64,000 nt of DNA from Aurifilum marmelostoma. Its lineage: Eukaryota; Ascomycota; Sordariomycetes; Diaporthales; Cryphonectriaceae. The notes beneath the pieces were generated by a model, which saw only the letters and a program-made list of their open reading frames with translations, was not told where the DNA came from and did no database searches. The stretch is from positions 620,001 through 684,000 of the forward strand of contig JAMXSV010000023.1 in NCBI GenBank assembly GCA_027559495.1, in the 5' to 3' direction. The translations under genes and the position numbers were made by a program. Positions 56,580-64,000 of the stretch are shown one piece after another. The number at the start of each line of letters is the position of its first letter. The first letter of the stretch is position 1.

Positions 56580-57526
56580 ATGGGCCCCAAACGGTCCTAC
56601 GCCGAGGTCGAGGCATCGGCAACCACGCGCGATGCATCAGCGAACAAGAAGAGGAAGCCCTTCAATCAGCACCACCACAGGCCCAAGGACAACGGCAACA
56701 GCAGCAACACCCTGCAGAACCAATCCCTCAACGAGATCAAGAAGCGCGCAAGGGATATAGAGCGACGGTTCGCCAGAGGTGTCGACATGCCCTCAGATGT
56801 CCAGCGTAATCTGGAGCTGGAGCTGGCGCACTGCAAGAGACAGATCGAGGACCTGCAGCACAAGAAGAAGCGGAACGAGATGATCTCAAAGTACCACAAG
56901 GTCCGCTTCTTTGGTATGTTCCTCTCCCATGAGCTGGCGCCGTTTCACAAGAGTAGCGGTAGACCTGGTAGCTGACGTGTGAGGACTGATCTGCAGAGAG
57001 GCAAAAGGCCGAGAGGTTGAGGAAGCAGCTCAAGAAACGCCTCGACAAGGCCACGGACCCGCAAGAGAAGGCTCTGCTCGAGGAGGATTTCCACAAGGCC
57101 GAGGTCGACTGGTACTATACAAGATATTTTCCATTCATGGAGCGCTATATCGGGCTGTATCCGGCAGGCAAGACGAAGGAGGAATCTGGCGAGGAGCCTA
57201 TAGCAAAGAGAGCCCTGCACTCCGAGCGGCCGCCTGTCTGGAAGGAGATTGAAGAGGCCATGGGGCAGGGACCACGCGCATTGGAGCGGATCCAGGAGCG
57301 GCGGCCAGAGAAGCAGGCAGACACTGCGGGTTCTCCCCAGGCCGAGGCGCCCCCGAGGGCTCAGGCTCCCCGCAACAAGTCGGAGCGCAAGGAGTCGAAG
57401 CCGGAAAAGAATCGTCAGAGCTCCAAGGCGGGTGCCTCCAAGCATCAGGACAAGAGGAAGGGTCGGCACAACAATGCAGAGACTGGGGAGGAGGACTCGG
57501 GAGAGGAGAGTGACTTCTTCGGCTGA
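56580..57526 (+). CDS. EFG1: rRNA-processing protein Efg1 (287 aa)
   Basis: Two exons: 56580-56913 and 56997-57526 (donor GTATGT, acceptor CAG, phase 1). The Efg1 domain (about 50-185) has SLNEIKKRARDIERRFAR, DVQRNLELELAHCKRQIEDL, MISKYHKVRFFERQKAERL, and EVDWYYTRYFPFMERYIGLYP. The tail is Lys/Glu/Ser-rich with an acidic end (GEEDSGEESDFFG). Known role: nucleolar factor for 18S rRNA maturation at the 5' end. The ATG at 56580 is followed by GGCCCCAAACG and begins the basic nucleolar-type N-terminus. An in-frame upstream ATG at 56436 is unlikely. Confidence 0.93.
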
Positions 57527-58248
57527 TGGAGTTGTTATTGTTGTTGTCGCAATGGCTTTGTCTCATCTTTGGAAGAGCACAACTCTACACTACACTTTGA
57601 TACCCACAAATGGCATGATTTACAAGATCAAAGGGATCCTGACATGCAGGAGCATCACACCGGCCAACCATTTCTTCTTCTTCTTTTTTTCCAAAAAATA
57701 AATAAATAAAAGAATAAAAGTATGGCGTTGTGTAGGGACTGTAGGCTGTCCTAATATCAAATCTTGTCCACGCGAGAAGGCTGGCAGACCATCCCTGCCC
57801 GTTATGGTAATTAGGTGTAGTATCATCTAGGCTTCAATCAGCACCTGCCAGGTCCCATTGTTTGCTTTCCTTCCACCTGCACCCAGACAACTCACAGCCC
57901 TTCCTGATTTTATCTTCCCTCCTACCTTTACTCAAAGTCTGTCAAAGAATCTCTTATTGGTAGGGCAGAGTGTTGGTGGATCTCACCACGCGACTGTACA
58001 AGAGGTGCTATTTACTTTTTACCCCACATCCTCGATATGCATGAGGCCTACCAACCCCCACGTCGTCCCATGTGTAAGAGGCATCCCACCAGAGACCTCC
58101 ATTCCTAAGCTTTCTTGAGCTGCGATCCCAAAAAGAGCTCTCTCCTGTCTTCGTCGTCGACACCACCAAACACGTCGTCTTCTTTTCTTCCTCTAAGACA
58201 CCTCGAAAAGGAAGCCGCCCTCAGCACGCCGAGCAGGACCAGCCCACG
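57527..58248. other. Intergenic, 0.7 kb
   Basis: EFG1 3' region then the leader of the dsRBD-like gene, both plus strand. Contains the AATAAA cluster listed next; nothing else seen. Confidence 0.5.
57694..57719 (+). terminator. Candidate poly(A) signal cluster for EFG1
   Basis: Overlapping AATAAATAAATAAA followed by another AATAAA about 170 nt downstream of the EFG1 stop, the arrangement expected of a 3'-end signal. Confidence 0.6.
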
Positions 58249-59463
58249 ATGACCTCAGACAACGCCTTCCCAAGCACCGTCTACAAGGACGTCAAGGCAT
58301 GGATCGCGCAGCAGGAGGCGTTTGAGGTTGCTCACAACAAACCAGCACCACTTACCTCGGCACAGCAGCAAGCTCTCGAGACGCTTCGTTATGTCCCTCC
58401 AGCTCCCCACACCGATCCGAACTACATTGGTATTCTCAATGGTATGTAATACTCCCTTCCTCCCCTCTGCCCGTCGGGATCAGAAGGGCGGAGAACAAAA
58501 GAGAGGCTACTGACACATTGAAACAATACAGAGTGGGTCCAGACTCATTCCTTGATGGACAAGATAACCTACACGCCAGGAGGGGTTCCCGAGAAGTGGA
58601 AGTGCAGCGTATCGATCGGCTGGGCCGTCCTTCGCGAGCGATATGGCATCGACTCCTTCCCTGCCCCGGGTTACGGCCTTGGCGAGAACGGCCAGGTTCC
58701 GACCTTCCCCACCAAGAAGGCTGCCAAGGCATATGCCGCCAAGTCGTCCGTGAAGTGGCTGGTGGAGTCGGGCATGATGGTCTGGCGATTCCCTCCCGCC
58801 TTCTCTAGCCGTGATGGCACGCAGGCCGGCCGAGTTGAGGTGCAGCAGCAGCAGCAGCAGCAGCCGCCGGCGCCGGCGCAGCCGGTGGCCGCTAGTCCAG
58901 GTCTAGTCTCAGCTGCAGCCCCAACCACACCAGCGGCAGAGGTGGGAGGCAAGGAGGACAAGGAAGATGAGAAGGACGATGAGGAGACAGTGGTGAGAGA
59001 GGAGACTCCTGGCGGTGCGTCGCTGAAGAGACCGTCGTCGGCCAGGGCTACCGCGACCTTCTCGCCGCCGCTACCCCCATCAAAGAAGATACAGGCCGCT
59101 TTGTCCACCATCGACCTCACCACAGACGGCGACTCCAACGACGACGTGTCGCCACCCGCTCCTGTCCAGCCGACAGATACCGTCGCCAGCCTCTGCAGCG
59201 AGCTCAACATCCCCGCCCCGAAGTACCAGTTCACCGAGTCCAGGATGGGCGAGGGTCTGCTCGACGCGTGGCCCGAGTTCGACGACTATGGCGACGAAGA
59301 GCTGATGGAGCTCCGCGCGTCGGCCACCGTCCGCGGCGTCGCCAGTCGGGCGGTGCTGCGGCAAGTCGTTTCTGCGAATCTGCTGAACCGGCTCAAGGAA
59401 ATCAGGGCCGAGAGGGAGGCGCAGTTCGCGTTGCTGCAGCAGGAGCTTGGTGCGAACAATTGA
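58249..59463 (+). CDS. dsRNA-binding-like domain protein with SUMO-interaction-like motif (374 aa)
   Basis: Two exons: 58249-58441 and 58532-59463 (donor GTATGT, acceptor ACAG, phase 1). Residues about 65-150 resemble a double-stranded RNA-binding fold: EWVQTHSLMDKITYTPGGVP, a strand region, and the helix KKAAKAYAAKSSVKWLVE, which is close to the dsRBD C-terminal helix pattern. A Gln/Pro/Ala-rich linker and a Glu/Asp-rich stretch follow. Residues about 273-285 read STIDLTTDGDSNDD, matching the hydrophobic-plus-acidic SUMO-interaction consensus. The C-terminus is helical and charged (LLNRLKEIRAEREAQFALLQQ). No specific family recognised; a nuclear RNA or DNA role is inference. Confidence 0.78.
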
Positions 59464-59652
59464 CAGGAGGTACATTTGATGACACTTTTCCTTTCTTCTC
59501 TCCCTTTTCTCCTGCGGCCGCGCAAGATTTTTATTTGTTCTTTCTTTTTTTTTTTTTGAACAAAAAAGGAGAAGGCGAGATTTGTTTGTACTAAGCACTT
59601 CAGAGAAATTGAGGTATTTTGATACCAGAGACTTTTTTCAATAAAGAAGGAT
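59464..59652. other. Convergent intergenic, dsRBD-like gene / TPT1
   Basis: Short 3' overlap zone. AATAAA (plus) at about 59640 is a candidate poly(A) signal of the 58249 gene. If TPT1 reads through without its last intron, its minus-strand CDS would cover this stretch. Confidence 0.4.
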
Positions 59653-60912
59653 TTATTTCGATCCCTCTCGTTCGTCCTGAATAGGATGTAAAAACTGTAT
59701 GTGTCTCGTATGAATGCAAAGCATGAAGACCTCCTCCTCACGCCCCTCGCCTTCGCCCTCCTCCTCCTCCTCCTCCTCTCCCACGTCCACCTCTCCCACC
59801 TCTGGCCCCAGACTTGGCAGGAGGCGGCCTCCCCCTTGACCCCCTCGGGCAGATCCGCCACCTTGACCCCGTCCCTCCACAGCACACCGACGTCGTCCTC
59901 GCTCCTGCGGCCGACGACCTCCTTGAAGTACTCTGCCGGGACCAGGCCCTCCTCGCCCACACCGGCCGTGAGCACGACGCCGTTGTCGCTGACCCACCAG
60001 CTCATCGCGCCGTCCTCGAGGCTCCTCCGCACGTCGACGTACACCAGCAGCTCCGCATCGGCCCGCATGCCCGAGATGACGCCGGGCGCGCCGGCCTCGC
60101 CGGTCCTGGATTGGGGGGCCGGTAGGCCGGTCGAGAAGTGCACGTGGTTGCGGCCCATGCGCCGCAGGCCGCCGCTCTCGAGGATGGCAGGCCAAAAGGC
60201 GAAATAGGTGCCGTGGACCACGGTGGGCGGGACGTTGTCCGGGGTGATGGGCTTGAGGAGGCCCTCGTCCTCGAGGGGGATCGAGTGGCCCTGGTTTGCG
60301 CGGATGAGCCAGTGCGACGGGTCGGACGGCTCGGCCGTGGTGCCGTCGGCGGGTTTCATGGAGAAGCGCTGTTTCTCGTTGGAGGCTGTTGTGTCGATGA
60401 CTTCTTGGACGGTGACGTTGAGGGTGCGGAGGGGACCCCATTGGAGCTTAGGGGGGGGGGGGGGGGATTTTGTTAGTGTAGAGGTTCATGGACAAGATGA
60501 GATGGTTGTATCCAATCGTTGCTTCCGACTTGGAGAGGAGATGAGTGGCATGTAGTTTCGGTGAGACAATTATATCACCAAAGGCCTCCTCAAGCCCTCT
60601 CACAGGAAGAAAAAGACGATCGTAGAGAATAATCAAAAAGGATGAGAAAACACTCACCACCCTCTCCAGCGGCGCATACCCCTCCCGGTCCAGCTTGATA
60701 CCCGCATTCAGAGCCTGATGCCTCAACAGCCTCGACAGCGCCCGTGACACATCCTTCTCCCTCTTGGCCCCGGCCCCTGCGCCCTGCCCTGCCGCCTTGG
60801 ATGATCCCCCACCGCTGCCTCTTCCCCCCTTGGGCCCGTGGTGGTGACGGCGCTGTGGCTGCAGCGAGGCCTGCTCCTCGAGCTGCTCGGCCAGGTCGCC
60901 TGCTGTGTCCAT
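59653..60912 (-). CDS. TPT1: tRNA 2'-phosphotransferase Tpt1/KptA (about 333 aa)
   Basis: Exons 60912..60658 and 60446..59742, then a proposed third exon 59694..59653 after a 47-nt intron. The KptA/TPT1 family marks are SRALSRLLRHQ, GIKLDREGYAPLERV, QRFSMK, RANQGHS, VVHGTYFAFWPAI, GLRRMGRNHVHFSTG, and DVRRSLEDGAMSWWVSDNGVVLT, with the Arg/His set used for catalysis. Known reaction: transfers the splice-junction 2'-phosphate of ligated tRNA to NAD+. The N-terminus is Gly/Ala-rich. The 3' end is uncertain: without the last intron the frame stays open to 59286, antisense to the neighbour's coding sequence. Confidence 0.88.
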
Positions 60913-62396
60913 GGCCGTGGATGGCGGCGGACAAGAGGAGTAGCGAGGGTTAGATCTTGTCAGGTTGATGCCGGGGAGCGGAGACAGTCTGGATGAGAGC
61001 TGGGCGACGGGCTTGTGATGGCTACGGGTAGTTGTGGCGCCTCGAATGAGTGATTCTGCGTGATGGTGTTGCCTAGTTGTGACTGATGACTTTGATGGAG
61101 ACAAAGAATGGGCAGCGGCAGCTGAGGTGAGGGACAAGAAGCAGCGCTGGTGAGTGATGAGACCCTGTCGAAATGGTGAAAGTCGCATCCACACGAGATG
61201 TCTGTATGTCTATATGAATAATGGATTTCTCAATCTCAAGCACAAAGATTGTGAAATGGCACAAATTGATGATTTCTTTTCTGTCGTCTGGTCCTTTGGG
61301 TCTGGAGCTGTTGTTGTCTGCAGTGAAAGAGAGAAGGGAAAAAAAAATACCCTAGTATAGATAGTACAGTATGGGTCAGTATCTCACTTACACATGCAGA
61401 ACCAATGCAGTATAGGGCGGCGGCCTGACTCACTCAACAGACTAGAGTTGAACATTGACCTCACTCACGACAGGCAACATTGTACACTACATGATTGTCA
61501 TTTTTGAGGGTATTCTCTTTTCCGTCCCCCCCCCCCCTTTTTATTTCCGCTCCATCTCAACAAGAAGGAAATGAGCAGATCAAGTGTTTCCTCATGTGCT
61601 CGAAACATATATAATTACAAGCACAAAACTGTACTACCTCAAAAAATTAAAATGCTGCACAGGGCAGAGCATATAATACATTGATACAAGCTGCCTAAGA
61701 ATGCATATTCAGACAAGACAATCATTTCTTGAGTGCAATACAACAAAAGAAAGCGGACAGATACCCTTTCATCAATGATGTTTGTTCCCATTTTCCCAGT
61801 TTTCCCCCAAAGTCAAAAGTCAACCGGTGGGGAGGGTATCGATCATTATGGTCTGACGCCAGAACTCCCTCCTCTGCCACCACAAAGAGAGGAAAGACAA
61901 GTCTTGTATCGTCTCCTTCTTTTTGGGGGGTATTCATATGTTTTTGGGTTTTTGGTTTCTTCCTGCCACTCCCCGTAGACCCTCCAAATGCCATTAGGCG
62001 TGTATCGTTCCATCGCCTTCCGCCCTCAGCCCCCGTTGCGTAGATAAAACGCCATTGCCGTTGTCGTTGATCTTCTTCAGAACCACCATGATCATAGAGG
62101 CTTGATGTAAACAAAGAAAATAACGCAATGAAAAGAACAAGAAAGAGCAATGGAAGCTCTGCGGACCAAAAACACCGCTGGATACTATGCCTGCCCTTTG
62201 TCGTTCCATGCATGCGTGAAACCCTCAAGTCTTCCTTGACACACACAAAAAAAGAGTAACGCCCTTCTGATGCTTCTTCAATTCTTTATAAACACATTAA
62301 GATGCCAGTTTCGCTGCTGATGTTCATGTGTGTCACCCGCTCCATATGAGCGCTTTTCATATGCGAGCATCGGTCTTCTTGCAAGCCTTGCCGCAA
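60913..62396. other. Intergenic, 1.5 kb
   Basis: Upstream of TPT1 and 3' of the right-edge gene (both minus). A C run lies at about 61529-61539. A minus-strand ORF at 61722-62246 with one hydrophobic stretch was considered and rejected. No gene supported. Confidence 0.45.
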
Positions 62397-64000
62397 TCAC
62401 CTATAGCCGCCCACATTGGATGCCGTACCAGACACGCCAGGGATCCCGCTGTGTCTCTTGCGGTGCAATATGGTAGGCTGAGAGGCAGAGGCTGGCAACG
62501 GGGCACCAATCGAGTACCGTTGTCCGCGGGCCTCGGCTAGTCGACCAGTGATGTTGCTGCTGGTGTCGTCCCTGTCCTGCTGCTGCCGGCTGACCTGGAG
62601 GAACCGGCGCCCGCTAGGCGTCGTGGGCGTCATCAGTCGAGACGATGACGGTGGGCCCGCGGCCGGCAGGGCAGATGTGAGCAGGCGCCTCGTGGGAGGC
62701 TGAGCTGAGCTTGCGGACACGGGCTCCTGGCCCACGGGCCGGCGTGCTGTGCTGTCCCGGGTCGGCACGGCAATCCTCAGCCCCCTTCCAACCTCGGTGA
62801 TAGCTCTCGATGGTGCGCGCGAGCCCGGCTGCGGCTCCTCGTCGATATTACTGACGCGGCTGATGGTCGTCACGCGCCGTGGCGCAATCGCAAAGGACAT
62901 GCGCCGGGTCTCCTCAGGATCCTCCGCATCCTCGGCCTCCGCAGTGACTGCTCGTCGGGTTCGGAGCAGTGCCGTCTTCCGGCCCTGGTCGTCGGGCTCC
63001 TCCGTCACACCACGCCGAGACCGTGCCACCACCAGAGCTGACTTGCGCCCGCTGTCGTCGCCACCCACCACACTGGCCGCATATCTCGGGCTCGGCACGC
63101 TAGACGATCCTCCGTTCATCCCCGTAAAGTTGTATGTTGCTCTCTTCTCCAGCCTCGTCAACCTAGGGCTGTTGTACTCCACACTGGGAAGGGGCTCGTC
63201 CGGCCCGGCGCTCCTCCGCCCGGTGAACACCTTCATTGGTGGGGGGCTGCTTGGAATGTCGTCCTCTCTGGTTGCCGCAGTACCCCGCGTCTGTGGTCTT
63301 GACACCGAGATGTTCTTTCGCTGGGACCCTTCCTCCGTGAGGGCCACACACAGCTCCGTCAGATTCCGGCAGATGCTCTCTGCCTTCTTCCGGAGCTGTC
63401 GGTCCGTGATCGTACTGGAGCCGCCGAGTCCAATGGTGCTGGCGCCGCTCGAAATAGGGCCCGGCTGGCCTGCTGTGCCCATCAGTTGAGACAGGGAAGA
63501 TGCGTCGTTGGCAGCGGCCTCGATGGCATCATAGACGTCAGAGCTCACAAACGGTTTCGTCTTGGCAAGGGCAGACCGCAGTAACGGCTGCGACTCTTTC
63601 TGAGGCACCGAGAGGGTCACAATCTCCGTCTGCGAGCTGCCGGCGCCTGGCGCGCGGTTTGGCGAGCCCGACAACGTGGTGGCTCCAGTGCCCGACGTGG
63701 GCGGCCTCTCGTCCGATATCCTTGATATGGCTGCCCCTGAGGTCTTGGGAAGCTTGCCCGTCAGCTCCAGCCGGTGTATCCGCGACTTCAGCTCGTCGAG
63801 CTCATCCCAGACCGTCGACGGCGCCGCGGTCGAGTTGGACGACTCGGATGCCTCGGGGTGCTGCACTCCTCCACCCACCTGGTGTGAGGCGTCTCCATTC
63901 CGCAGAGTCATTGTCGATGATGATGTAAAGGACTTGGACAACCCTGTGGGCTGGCGAAAAGACGAGGAACGGCTGTGGTCGCCAGCCTTGGTCGAAGGCC
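62397..64000 (-). CDS. Ser/Arg/Thr-rich unknown protein, 5'-truncated by the window edge
   Basis: The reading frame stays open to the right edge of the window; the first in-frame ATG inside is in TSSSTMTLRN. About 534 codons are visible. One conserved-looking segment, STVWDELDELKSRIHRLELTGKLP (about 20-60 residues from the visible start), looks like a short coiled coil; a helix KKAESICRNLTELCVAL follows further on. The rest is low-complexity, with tandem RR[AG]VT-type motifs (RRGVTEE, RRAVTAE, PRRVTTI) preceded by GRK(S/T)AL. Conserved in filamentous ascomycetes by my recollection of the WDELDELKSRIHRLEL segment, sometimes named LPXTG-motif protein, but that name is not informative. Function unknown. 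Confidence 0.75.
   Translation of the reverse strand, partial: PSTKAGDHSRSSSFRQPTGLSKSFTSSSTMTLRNGDASHQVGGGVQHPEASESSNSTAAPSTVWDELDELKSRIHRLELTGKLPKTSGAAISRISDERPPTSGTGATTLSGSPNRAPGAGSSQTEIVTLSVPQKESQPLLRSALAKTKPFVSSDVYDAIEAAANDASSLSQLMGTAGQPGPISSGASTIGLGGSSTITDRQLRKKAESICRNLTELCVALTEEGSQRKNISVSRPQTRGTAATREDDIPSSPPPMKVFTGRRSAGPDEPLPSVEYNSPRLTRLEKRATYNFTGMNGGSSSVPSPRYAASVVGGDDSGRKSALVVARSRRGVTEEPDDQGRKTALLRTRRAVTAEAEDAEDPEETRRMSFAIAPRRVTTISRVSNIDEEPQPGSRAPSRAITEVGRGLRIAVPTRDSTARRPVGQEPVSASSAQPPTRRLLTSALPAAGPPSSSRLMTPTTPSGRRFLQVSRQQQDRDDTSSNITGRLAEARGQRYSIGAPLPASASQPTILHRKRHSGIPGVSGTASNVGGYR

Noticed and set aside
59653..60441. 262-codon alternative-frame ORF over TPT1
   Set aside because: Arg/Gly/Pro/His-rich shadow frame; the TPT1 family motifs are in the other frame.
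61722..62246. 174-codon minus-strand ORF with a hydrophobic stretch
   Set aside because: Lies in the 3' region of the right-edge gene; rest is random-looking, with no family resemblance.

Overview
The window is nuclear DNA of a filamentous ascomycete, most likely a Sordariomycete. This rests on short introns (about 45 to 110 nt, GTRNGT donors, YAG acceptors), GC-rich coding sequence, long low-complexity intergenic DNA, and genes that are recognisably fungal (IWR1, EFG1, MRH4, SEA4, TPT1, a Q-rich PKA catalytic subunit, PAS kinase). No transposon, viral, rRNA, convincing tRNA or CRISPR feature was seen, and nothing suggests a secondary-metabolite or effector cluster. It is core genome with about 20 protein-coding genes, two of them cut by the window ends. 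I rebuilt exon structures by hand from splice sites and reading phase. Most multi-exon models close exactly in phase, which is the main support for the coordinates.

Layout. 1-850: 5' part of a mitochondrial-looking protein (-). 1497-3437: Ser/Thr/Pro-rich protein with a coiled-coil C-terminus (+). 4119-5633: IWR1, RNA polymerase II import (-). 7556-11653: AMPK/CBM48 domain protein with a huge repetitive acidic tail (+). 12952-14134: histidine phosphatase family protein (+). 17051-18637: unrecognised conserved-looking protein (+). 19638-22118: CorA-like transporter (-). 25304-27168: PKA catalytic subunit (-), with 3.6 kb of gene-free DNA upstream. 30817-32063: L-type lectin cargo receptor (-), divergent from TIM13 (32665-32999, +). 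33253-34515: NSRP1-like splicing factor (-). 34895-35878: dienelactone hydrolase family gene with an apparent 1-nt frameshift (-). 36545-38428: MRH4 mitochondrial DEAD-box helicase (-). 39611-43822: PAS-domain kinase (-). 43823-49335: 5.5 kb without a convincing gene. 49336-51411: F-box/LRR protein ending in a CaaX box (+). 52567-55997: SEA4/Mios (-), divergent from EFG1 (56580-57526, +). 58249-59463: dsRBD-like protein with a SUMO-interaction-like motif (+), convergent with TPT1 (59653-60912, -). 62397-64000: 5'-truncated, Ser/Arg-rich unknown protein (-).

Shared themes rather than one pathway: nutrient and energy signalling (PKA, PAS kinase, SEA4 of the SEACAT/TORC1 axis, a CBM48 glycogen-binding-type protein), RNA metabolism (IWR1, NSRP1-like, EFG1, TPT1, MRH4) and mitochondrial biogenesis (TIM13, MRH4, the left-edge gene). 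I see no operon-like or dedicated new system. The most unusual items are the tandem-exon and 21-bp repeat architecture of the CBM48 gene, the CaaX-tailed F-box protein, the 24-nt and 28-nt micro-exons, the frameshifted hydrolase, and several proteins without a recognised family.
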